From positions 1-31,128 of the IMG/VR virus record IMGVR_UViG_3300008629_000020: a DNA stretch of 31,128 nt; one strand, written 5' to 3'. The notes beneath the pieces were generated by a model that saw nothing but the letters and a program-made list of their open reading frames with translations, was not told the origin of the DNA and did no database searches. The DNA comes from a virus. A program made the position numbers and the translations under genes. Each line of letters starts with the position of its first letter. The first letter of the stretch is position 1. Below are positions 21,947 to 27,906 of this stretch, one piece after another.

Positions 21947-21974
21947 GGTGGGGAGGGGTCACACCCTCCCCACC
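21947..21974 (+). promoter_or_regulatory. Intercistronic hairpin
   Basis: GGTGGGGAGGG-GTCACA-CCCTCCCCACC, 11-bp perfect stem between the 21720 and 21997 genes, ending about 10 bases before the latter's GAAAGG. Either a terminator or the usual leader hairpin. Confidence 0.6.
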
Positions 21975-21996
21975 ACCACAACAGAAAGGTTACATA

Positions 21997-22179
21997 GTGG
22001 CCAAACCACGAAAGCCCAGCAAGCGGGAACGCCAGAAGGCGAGGATGGCGCCCGGAGCGCCCCAGCGAGTTTGTAAGACTCGCAACTGCTCCACCATCCT
22101 GTCGAAATACAACGACGACGACATCTGTAACAAATGTTACAAAAACATCCCCATCCACAAGCGTCCCATCGACGTATAG
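21997..22179 (+). CDS. 60-residue basic zinc-ribbon protein (GTG start)
   Basis: Start GTG after GAAAGGTTACATA. The N-terminus is very basic (AKPRKPSKRERQKARM). CKTRNCSTILSKYNDDDICNKC supplies four cysteines; the LS.YN....C..C pattern is typical of actinobacterial zinc ribbons in regulators. Likely nucleic-acid binding. Half-sites embed in the frame around TTTGTAAGA and TGTAACAAATGTTACAAA. Confidence 0.7.
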   Translation: MAKPRKPSKRERQKARMAPGAPQRVCKTRNCSTILSKYNDDDICNKCYKNIPIHKRPIDV

Positions 22180-22196
22180 CAGAAAGGTTACAGACC

Positions 22197-22289
22197 ATGC
22201 CGATCGGCAAGCGGTCCAAGCCTAAGATTCGTACCATTACGAATCGGCGGCCCAAGGCCAACGGGCGGTACACGCCCCCCAAGAAGTAG
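22197..22289 (+). CDS. 30-residue Lys/Arg-rich peptide
   Basis: ATG follows GAAAGGTTACAGACC, the block's signature. MPIGKRSKPKIRTITNRRPK then ANGRYTPPKK: about 40 percent Lys/Arg, no acidic residue. Terminator follows at once. Possibly a nucleic-acid-binding or host-inhibitory peptide; function unknown. Confidence 0.6.
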   Translation: MPIGKRSKPKIRTITNRRPKANGRYTPPKK

Positions 22290-22302
22290 TATTACAAAAG
22301 AG

Positions 22303-22330
22303 GCCCGCCCTACGGGGCGGGCTTTTTTTT
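22303..22330 (+). terminator. Intrinsic terminator with T8
   Basis: GCCCGCCC-TACG-GGGCGGGC-TTTTTTTT. Confidence 0.9.
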
Positions 22331-22344
22331 GTTACAAAACACTG

Positions 22345-22425
22345 TGTAAGATTACAAAATTCTGGGGGAGCGCACGTTCGTTTTCGCTTCTGTGCGCTCC
22401 CCTAGGAAAGCTTTGTAATTTTACA
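22345..22425. repeat. Flanked hairpin element
   Basis: TGTAAGATTACA, GGGGAGCGCAC/GTGCGCTCCCC (22365-22402), TGTAATTTTACA (22414-22425). Confidence 0.8.
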
Positions 22426-22861
22426 CAATGTGGAATGAATTTTGTAATCTTACTTAGCCGGCGCCGGCGCTTAGGGATTATGTAATCTTCCAGGCTGACA
22501 CTTTGTAACCTTCCAGGCTACATTATTCCCGACCTGTTAGGGGCACCTAACAAGCCAGAAAGTAATTTCCAGGGTGTCACGCAACATTCGCTGAAAGGGT
22601 GGGCTATCGCATACCTTGTTGTTCGTGGCAAGGCGTAGGTACCGACCATCACACTAGTCACGGGGGTAGCGACGACGAAGATTCGTCTCATTACAAAGCC
22701 CCCGTCGGGATGGTGCCGTCTGAACTACGGACCAACGGTCAATACCTTACAGACCGGGCGAGGGTTGCTAGCACCCTCGCCCGGTTGCCGCACACACACG
22801 CTAGAGCCTCTGCCGAAAGGTTACAAACCAGAACGCAGACCATCTGATTGGTACCGGATGG
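22426..22861 (+). promoter_or_regulatory. Upstream region of the 22862 gene
   Basis: GCCGGCGCCGGC palindrome near 22458, one TTTGTAAC..ATTATT copy (22502), GTTAG-GGGCAC-CTAAC (22536), the AGAAAGTAATTT block (22557-22590), a 13-bp perfect leader hairpin ACCGGGCGAGGGT/ACCCTCGCCCGGT (22753-22785), then CCGAAAGGTTACAAACC with no ATG after it. No gene seen. Confidence 0.6.
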
Positions 22862-23173
22862 TTGGCAGATTACAAACCAGAAAGGGGAAAGATTACCATT
22901 CCGAACTTCATCGACCCGGCCAGCATGGCCGGTAAGGTTCCGGGCCGCGGGCGCAAGCCTTCCGCGTTGGCGACACAGGTCGCCGCGGATGCGAAGGGTT
23001 GCCCCGTCGGTAAGGGATTCCTGATGGGTAAGATTACGGTCAAGCCTGACGACAAGGCTGAACGTGGTCGCATCCGATCCGGCATCACCACCGGCGCGAA
23101 GATGGCGGGCTGGTCGAAGGTCTCCGTGTCATGGACCGACGACAACCACCCGCTGGTCGTTCGCGTCGCCTAG
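22862..23173 (+). CDS. Hypothetical protein, paralogue of 23740; start uncertain
   Basis: Core IPNFIDPASMAGKVPGRGRK, CPVGKGFLMGKI, RGRIRSGITTGAKMAGWSK, WTDDNHPLVVRVA matches the 23740 product. No ATG or GTG lies at the expected place. Candidates are TTG at 22862, CTG at 22844, or ATT at 22889, where GAAAGATTACC-ATT-CCG-AAC aligns best with GAAAGGTTCCAGAA-ATG-GCG of the paralogue. I list the TTG frame (103 residues). Possible atypical start or start-codon loss. Confidence 0.6.
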   Translation: MADYKPERGKITIPNFIDPASMAGKVPGRGRKPSALATQVAADAKGCPVGKGFLMGKITVKPDDKAERGRIRSGITTGAKMAGWSKVSVSWTDDNHPLVVRVA

Positions 23174-23207
23174 CCCGCTAGGCGGACCGTATCATTACAA
23201 AGAACAG

Positions 23208-23261
23208 AAGGCCCCGGTAGCATTACAAACTCCACCCTACGGGAGTTGCTACCGGGGCCTT
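23208..23261 (+). terminator. Terminator hairpin
   Basis: AAGGCCCCGGTAGC/GCTACCGGGGCCTT, 14-bp perfect stem, with an inner AACTCC/GGAGTT; TTTT follows. Confidence 0.85.
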
Positions 23262-23282
23262 TTCATTTGGTAATTTCACTAT

Positions 23283-23419
23283 GTAAGGTTACAAACCAGG
23301 AGCCAGCCTGTAACCTTACAAATCGCCGGCAACCCCACTCTGTAAAATTACAAAAGCCCCCTACGGGAGCGCTCAAATTCCAGCAACAACGCGCTCCCGT
23401 GGAATTTTGTAATTTTACA
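23283..23419. repeat. Two nested inverted 12-mer pairs
   Basis: TGTAAGGTTACA (23283) and its reverse complement TGTAACCTTACA (23310), then TGTAAAATTACA (23341) and its reverse complement TGTAATTTTACA (23408) around ACGGGAGCGC/GCGCTCCCGT. The centre dinucleotides differ between pairs but are complementary within each. Confidence 0.8.
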
Positions 23420-23739
23420 AACTCGAGATTGAATGAATTTGTAATTTATTTACTTATTATTTTGTAATATTATTAAGTTTCAATTCAGTAAACAGATTTC
23501 TGTATTATTTAGATTATTATTAAGTTGTAATGTTTCCAAATGGCGGAATGGAAATGGTTGGGAGAAAGTAATTTGTTGAGTGAAACGCAAGGTTTACGCG
23601 AGAGAATAGTGGTGTGCTAAATTAGTATTTGTGGTTCGGGGGAGCAGGTTCCCCGGCTCCGTTCTGTAATGTTTGAGTCATTCATTTACTGAATGATTCA
23701 GAATTACATAACGCCGACATTCAATGAAAGGTTCCAGAA
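23420..23739 (+). promoter_or_regulatory. Upstream region of the 23740 gene
   Basis: AT-rich with one TTTGTAAT..ATTATT copy (23438) and extra ATTATT repeats to 23520, the AGAAAGTAATTT block (23563-23594), a GGGGA/TCCCC hairpin and a TCATTCA-TTTAC-TGAATGA hairpin near 23678, then GAAAGGTTCCAGAA. No gene seen. Confidence 0.55.
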
Positions 23740-24018
23740 ATGGCGCCCAAATTCATTGACCCTTCGGACTTTGCCGGGCGCGTGCCCGGCAAGGGCCGGA
23801 AGCCCTCCGCTCTGGCTTTGGAAGTTTCCAAACTGCTGGACGGATGCCCCATTGGGAAGGCGGCTGCTTTGGAAGGTTCCAAATTCAAGGCAGACACCTC
23901 CAAGGATCGTGGCCGGATTCGTTCCGCGATCACGACCGGGGCACGCGTCGCGGGGTGGGAGAAGGCGTCCGTCCAGTGGACGGATAGTAATCTTCCACTC
24001 GTGACGCGGGTCGCCTAG
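23740..24018 (+). CDS. Hypothetical protein, paralogue of 22862
   Basis: 92 residues with a clear ATG. MAPKFIDPSDFAGRVPGKGR, ALALEVSKLLDGCPIGKAA, DRGRIRSAITTGARVAGWEK, WTDSNLPLVTRVA. Basic N-terminal half. Where neighbours use TTACA, this gene has TTCCA: GAAAGGTTCCAGAA before the ATG, GTTTCCAAACTG and GGTTCCAAATTC inside. Function unknown; small basic domain could bind nucleic acid. Confidence 0.68.
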   Translation: MAPKFIDPSDFAGRVPGKGRKPSALALEVSKLLDGCPIGKAAALEGSKFKADTSKDRGRIRSAITTGARVAGWEKASVQWTDSNLPLVTRVA

Positions 24019-24042
24019 GGGTCACGTCGGAACGTTACAAAT

Positions 24043-24104
24043 AAAGAGGCCCGCAACCTTACATAACGGCAGCCCTAAGGCTCCCGGAGGTTGCGGGCCT
24101 CTTT
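24043..24104 (+). terminator. Strong terminator at the end of the block
   Basis: AAAGAGGCCCGCAACCT/AGGTTGCGGGCCTCTTT, a 17-bp perfect stem. Confidence 0.85.
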
Positions 24105-24120
24105 CATTGTAATTTCACTT

Positions 24121-24317
24121 TGTAACGTTACAAAGCTGTCGCCGGCGCCCGAGATTTTGTAATGTTACAAAGTGCCAAATTGAACAATTTTGTAAGGTTA
24201 CAACCCCGCAATATGGCCTTTGTAATTTTACGAAATGGAGCGCCCGTGGATTTTGTAATGTTACAGAACGCAGGTTTTGTAAGGTTACAAAACGGACAAG
24301 ACAAAATTTTTTTGTAA
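24121..24317. promoter_or_regulatory. Array of TGTAA-NN-TTACA sites at the right boundary
   Basis: TGTAA starts at 24121, 24158, 24191, 24221, 24254, 24278 and 24313: intervals 37, 33, 30, 33, 24 and 35. Five are perfect 12-mers; the first is a 16-bp palindrome, TTTGTAACGTTACAAA. No gene. The densest cluster of the motif. Confidence 0.8.
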
Positions 24318-24815
24318 TTGATTGAGGTAATCATAAACTCAATCAACTACCATTATTTCTCTTACAACTTACATACGTGTCATTCTCAACCATTGTCCAG
24401 GTCATTTACAGCATTTATCAAAATTAATTCTTTGACTCAAAGACTCGAGAAATCACTACTCAATAATCACGATTATTGAATCGGTATTGAATCACTCATT
24501 CAATCACTTAACGCAAACCACATTATTGGCCTCACCTAAATATGTACGTGGCTAATGCCAAATGCCGGCTGGATAAGGTAACTATACCCCCCCTATATAC
24601 ACTACCCTACCCAGCCGACAACCCATAACATTTATTTCTAAAAAAAGACCCGATTTAGATCAATATTTAAAAAAAAATAAACCTTTTACGTAAACCCAGG
24701 CCATTATTTCAATTATTGGAGCAAATATTGAATAACACCAGGGTTATTTTATGTTTTGAGAGGACTCAACTTCTGCTGGCCTTGTGTCCTCTTCTTATAC
24801 ATGATTATATGCTTC
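24318..24815. other. AT-rich non-coding region with inverted repeats
   Basis: TTGATTGAG/CTCAATCAA (24318-24346), TCAATAATC-AC-GATTATTGA (24460-24479), TTGAAT/ATTCAA (24487-24503), CGGCTGG/CCAGCCG around a CTATACCCCCCCTATATA stretch (24567-24619), then poly-A tracts (24640-24690). Resembles an origin, end or promoter region; nothing decides which. No gene seen. Confidence 0.5.
24759..24792. terminator. Possible terminator of the right-hand operon
   Basis: AGAGGAC..GTCCTCT stem with CAA/TTG inside, just past the last minus-strand gene; only a weak U-rich tail. Confidence 0.35.
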
Positions 24816-25139
24816 TCAGCCCCGCCCACATTTATGGTTACAATCACATACGCAACCACAATCTGGATCGAATCTCTCTAGTCCACACTTATCGCATAGA
24901 CCACTATTCTCTCTCAGCCCCGCCTCGTATTCCTTCAGCCTATCCTCGAGAATACTGACGACGTAATCGTGCTCTATTGTACCTGTACCAAGGTAATCCA
25001 ATACCCGGCAAAGATTCAAGATATGCCATTGTACAGAACCCTTGATTATCTTAGACGGATCAAGATCTAAAGTCTTCAACTCGCCCTTGTCTGTGTCATC
25101 CATTGGAAATGCTTTCTGTCGTCTTTCCATTCTATTCAT
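24816..25139 (-). CDS. Hypothetical protein with Cys-rich C-terminus
   Basis: 107 residues. Start at 25139 follows GAAGGGCGTTGTGA. Middle: HILNLCRVLDYLGTGTIE and a helix VVSILEDRLKEYEAGL. The end, CDKCGLERFDPDCGCVCDCNHKCGRG, has nine Cys and one His, suitable for two metal ions. Overlaps the upstream HTH gene by eight bases. Possibly regulatory; unrecognised. Confidence 0.6.
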   Translation of the reverse strand: MNRMERRQKAFPMDDTDKGELKTLDLDPSKIIKGSVQWHILNLCRVLDYLGTGTIEHDYVVSILEDRLKEYEAGLRENSGLCDKCGLERFDPDCGCVCDCNHKCGRG

Positions 25140-25326
25140 TCACAACGCCCTTCTCAAGAAGTTCTTCATACTTCATAACCCTTTGTCTAGCCCAACTCGC
25201 AGAGCACTCCATCAATTGGCCAATCTCTACATAAGTCATTCCATCTCTACGAAGATCATAGAAGAGTTTATTCATAGCCTTCATTCTTCTATCTATCTCC
25301 CGCATACTCGCAGGGTATTTGATCAT
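25132..25326 (-). CDS. Small helix-turn-helix protein
   Basis: 64 residues. RRDGMTYVEIGQLMECSASWARQRV forms a sigma-region-4-like HTH (turn at the MECS segment), preceded by a helix REIDRRMKAMNKLFYDL. Probably a DNA-binding regulator. Its ATG overlaps the upstream stop (ATGA). Confidence 0.65.
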   Translation of the reverse strand: MIKYPASMREIDRRMKAMNKLFYDLRRDGMTYVEIGQLMECSASWARQRVMKYEELLEKGVVNE

Positions 25327-25544
25327 ACCAAATTCTCCGGGAATCCCTTCAAGAATTCCTCTGTCTCTCTCTTCAATTTATCGCCGGCAACTCGCAGCAC
25401 AGTATCATAAGTCATTTCCATCTCCCAACTGCCAGTTTCCTCATTGAAAAACAATAAAGAAACATCATTGCCAGGCTGCTTCGATTTGATGACCAAATCC
25501 TCAACCACATCATGAAACAAAGCAGGATCTATTGACTCAGGCAT
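25323..25544 (-). CDS. 73-residue hypothetical protein
   Basis: MPESIDPALFHDVVEDLVIK, DVSLLFFNEETGSWEMEM, then helix VLRVAGDKLKRETEEFLKGF. GGAG lies eight bases before the ATG, which overlaps the upstream gene by eight bases. Unrecognised. Confidence 0.6.
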   Translation of the reverse strand: MPESIDPALFHDVVEDLVIKSKQPGNDVSLLFFNEETGSWEMEMTYDTVLRVAGDKLKRETEEFLKGFPENLV

Positions 25545-25905
25545 CAGTAGACTCCTTAGGCAAAGACTTCTCTAAAGTCCACTCAGCATGATGAGCTGAA
25601 GCATCCAACTCCCTATTGGTCATCTCCCTTATCCACTGAAGCCTAGTCTTAGCCGGAAAGACATTGGTAGCCATACCGATCCTTCTATGGACATCCATTG
25701 GGGTAACCTTAGTACCTCTACTGTCCCCACCCATCCTGCACCAAATCGTATACCTGGCGTAGAACTCTTCCCAATTCTTCTCTGTGATTTCCCCTAAATG
25801 AACGACAAGATTAGCCCAAATCAATTCATTAGTGATCGGCCACTCCTCATCGGAATTCAACTCTTCCCAATCACGACAATTACCAATACTCCAGTCTAAA
25901 CTCAT
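25537..25905 (-). CDS. 122-residue hypothetical protein
   Basis: MSLDWSIGNCRDWEELNSDE, WPITNELIWANLVVHLGEIT, WEEFYARYTIWCRMGG, then TPMDVHRRIGMATNVFPAKT. Trp-rich, helical. The ATG overlaps the upstream stop. Similar small proteins occur in other phages but no role is known to me. Confidence 0.6.
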   Translation of the reverse strand: MSLDWSIGNCRDWEELNSDEEWPITNELIWANLVVHLGEITEKNWEEFYARYTIWCRMGGDSRGTKVTPMDVHRRIGMATNVFPAKTRLQWIREMTNRELDASAHHAEWTLEKSLPKESTDA

Positions 25906-26459
25906 TGCATTGCCATCACTTTCTGTCGAGTACCCTCAAACCATTCCAACGATGTTTCCACAAAATTCCACGATTCCACTCTTGAATCGTTTTCCGTTAT
26001 ATGACTTTGTGCCATAGACACTATCGCATACAACGCACTTCTAGTCTTGCCATTTCGATAAACGATATTGTCGAATCCAAACTCCTCAATGGCTTTATCA
26101 ATAACATCAAATACCCAGCCCCAATGATCTACAGGAATCTCATCATGAAACCTCTGTAAAGCAGTTAGGATGTCTACACTATTCTCAGTAACCATCCAAT
26201 CGGGATTAGAGTTGTTAACGGCATCATATACTTCACCATCAAACTGAATAGTTTGATCCTCTAAATGCTCCCCGTATTCATGAATAGAAATCAAAGCCCC
26301 AACTGCGCACTTCAACACATTGCCATACTCTTCAATTCTGTATTGACAACCTGTTTTATCATCAAGATAAACAGATCTTTGATCCTGTTTCTTAAGGTGA
26401 TCTACTATGAAATAGAACGCCTCTTTGTCACTGCTAACCGGTGGAATTTTTACATCCAT
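25902..26459 (-). CDS. 185-residue hypothetical protein
   Basis: MDVKIPPVSSDKEAFYFIVD, YGNVLKCAVGALISIHEYGE, DHWGWVFDVIDKAIEEFGF, SALYAIVSMAQSHITEN. Mixed alpha/beta with acidic surface; KCAVGALI recalls the CxAG cores of another family in this operon but without its second Cys. Weak ribosome site. Unrecognised. Confidence 0.6.
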   Translation of the reverse strand: MDVKIPPVSSDKEAFYFIVDHLKKQDQRSVYLDDKTGCQYRIEEYGNVLKCAVGALISIHEYGEHLEDQTIQFDGEVYDAVNNSNPDWMVTENSVDILTALQRFHDEIPVDHWGWVFDVIDKAIEEFGFDNIVYRNGKTRSALYAIVSMAQSHITENDSRVESWNFVETSLEWFEGTRQKVMAMQ

Positions 26460-26499
26460 AACCCACTTCTTTCTCTATATATTCCCAGGGAATGTTTAT

Positions 26500-27069
26500 T
26501 TATTCTTCTGGGAATATTTCTTGCATCAAATACGACAAATACCGGTTATCTAACCGGTCTATATCATAGCCAAACAACTGGGCTAAAGGCCAAGAAACAC
26601 CCCTGACCAAGGCCCAAGTTTGGTTATCAATATCCTCCATTCCTTCTTCACTAATGTCAAGCATGACAAACTTAGCTTTATCCGGGGCACTATCAACTAA
26701 TTTGATGTACCTCTTAGCAAAACCATGAAGCCACTCAAAGACATTGCTAGGCTGGCAATAAAAGTCATAGACATTCTTAGCGTAGAAGTCTCTTAATATG
26801 ATATCCATACCTGGAATATTGAAGAAGGCGTCATCTTTTATCTCCACCAAGAGATCTAGAACATTCTTAGGTACAGTCTTGTTATACCAAGGCCATTTCT
26901 CCCTATACTCCAAATCTTCTTCGTTGTGAATAAATCTATCTTCATCATCAAGTTCGGCAGTGTTATCGTTATCAAAGTCATGAGGAGGTTCAGATTTATT
27001 CTCCCACTCTTCAAACTCTTCAACTATTTCACTACCCAATTGTATTGCTGCATATTCACTCAGTTTCAT
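26500..27069 (-). CDS. Acidic hypothetical protein
   Basis: 189 residues. MKLSEYAAIQLGSEIVEEFE, an acidic linker (DFDNDNTAELDDEDRF), then VPKNVLDLLVEIKDDAFF, YCQPSNVFEWLHGFAKRYI and a helical end. GGAG seven bases before the ATG; overlaps the upstream gene by 14 bases. Unrecognised. Confidence 0.6.
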   Translation of the reverse strand: MKLSEYAAIQLGSEIVEEFEEWENKSEPPHDFDNDNTAELDDEDRFIHNEEDLEYREKWPWYNKTVPKNVLDLLVEIKDDAFFNIPGMDIILRDFYAKNVYDFYCQPSNVFEWLHGFAKRYIKLVDSAPDKAKFVMLDISEEGMEDIDNQTWALVRGVSWPLAQLFGYDIDRLDNRYLSYLMQEIFPEE

Positions 27070-27487
27070 CTGGAATCTCCACTCCGAAGTAATGGTGAAG
27101 TCTCTCTAAGAACTCCATCATTTCTTCTTCAGTTTCAACTGTCTCCCAAGTAGGCAATAGATGATGGAAATACTGTACGTAAGACTGATACGCTTTTACA
27201 TCAGCACGCATACTCATCATAGCCAATACCCTAATCATATTGACAACATGACAAAGCATCCCACTAAACATATTAGTCAGCTTCATGCATAATTCTTGAT
27301 ACGCTTCTAATCGATCCTCAACTGACTCTTTACCTTCTGGATCTTCCCCAAGAAGACTTGTCAATATATCAAGCATCAACTCATTATCTTCTCCTTCCGC
27401 ATCCTCGAGAAAAAATGCACTCAATACCTCCAGCGCAGCCTTCGCTATCTCGTCATAACCTGGCCCTAGATTATCTTCTTCTTGCAT
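27056..27487 (-). CDS. Acidic helical hypothetical protein
   Basis: 143 residues, almost all helical: AALEVLSAFFLEDAEGED, MLDILTSLLGEDPEGKES, LCMKLTNMFSGMLCHVVNM, ending ERLHHYFGVEIPDETE. Overlaps the HNH gene by 17 bases. Unrecognised. Confidence 0.6.
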   Translation of the reverse strand: MQEEDNLGPGYDEIAKAALEVLSAFFLEDAEGEDNELMLDILTSLLGEDPEGKESVEDRLEAYQELCMKLTNMFSGMLCHVVNMIRVLAMMSMRADVKAYQSYVQYFHHLLPTWETVETEEEMMEFLERLHHYFGVEIPDETE

Positions 27488-27899
27488 CTTCTCTACCTTT
27501 CGCTATTTTTGACAATCTGTCAGTGTACTTACTCAAATTCAAATGAACCTTTGTATGATCTTTATCACACAAACATATCAAGTTCTCAAAGCTATCTGTT
27601 CCTCCCTCAGAAGACGGAACTATATGATGAACCTGGACATCAACTTCACTACCACATAAAGCGCACTTCCCCTCATCTCTACTGACAATCTTTCTGCGTA
27701 CATTAGAATTAACTCCCCTGTACACAATTCCTTGTTTCTTACGCTTAATCTTCTTCCTTCTGTTGGCTTCAGATCTTCTCTTATCGATTATCTTTTTACA
27801 ATCTTCATCCCCACAGAAGGTCTTACCTCTAAAACGTGTTACAGCACCAGATAAATACTTTTCACATCCAGCACAAACTTTGGAATTCAACCATTTCAC
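27471..27899 (-). CDS. HNH endonuclease
   Basis: 142 residues. N-terminal zinc knuckle (Cys9, Cys12, Cys29, Cys34), a basic linker (RRSEANRRKKIKRKK), then the HNH core: Cys79/Cys82 (CALCG), His91-His92 (VQVHHIVP), Asn106 (FENLICLC) and His115/His119 (DHTKVH). GGGAGGTGAA precedes the ATG. Could be a homing-type nuclease or a packaging-associated HNH; it is far from terminase and lies within an ordinary operon. Confidence 0.82.
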   Translation of the reverse strand: MKWLNSKVCAGCEKYLSGAVTRFRGKTFCGDEDCKKIIDKRRSEANRRKKIKRKKQGIVYRGVNSNVRRKIVSRDEGKCALCGSEVDVQVHHIVPSSEGGTDSFENLICLCDKDHTKVHLNLSKYTDRLSKIAKGREDARRR

Positions 27900-27906
27900 C
27901 TCCCAA

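Larger units (their letters stand above)
15429..23461 (+). repeat. Direct-repeat family TTTGTAAT-N(10-12)-ATTATT
   Basis: Fifteen copies, all on the plus strand and all upstream of genes: start positions 15429, 15506, 15556, 17167, 17200, 18340, 19136, 19169, 19290, 20388, 20415, 21493, 21525, 22502 and 23438. The distance from the first T to ATTATT is 18-20 bases. A G often follows (ATTATTG). Several are in pairs 24-35 bases apart. They look like iterated activator or repressor sites and not like a sigma70 promoter. Confidence 0.8.
14460..24320. repeat. Block saturated with TGTAA-NN-TTACA palindromes and half-sites
   Basis: Perfect 12-mers start at 15508, 16142, 17169, 18197, 19260, 19292, 20293, 20358, 21399, 21463, 21495, 22345, 22414, 23283, 23310, 23341, 23408, 24121, 24158, 24191, 24254 and 24278. 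The central two bases vary (AA, TT, GA, GG, CC, CG, TG), as in a site for a protein dimer. All lie between genes. Single half-sites add many more, for example eleven in 20041-20460. The flanks have only occasional copies. Confidence 0.9.

Noticed and set aside
15392-22551. True DtxR/IdeR boxes
   Set aside because: Arms match partly (TTAGG..CCTAA) but the spacing differs from the 19-bp consensus.
16142-23419. Integron attC sites
   Set aside because: No attC core triplets (GTTRRRY/RYYYAAC) in the expected layout and no integrase; cassettes carry their own promoters.
14460-24320. CRISPR array
   Set aside because: Repeats are short, palindromic, irregularly spaced and lie between genes; no cas genes.
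14460-24320. Catabolite (cre) or BirA operators
   Set aside because: cre needs a CG-centred 14-mer and BirA needs a long spacer between arms; here the arms are two bases apart.
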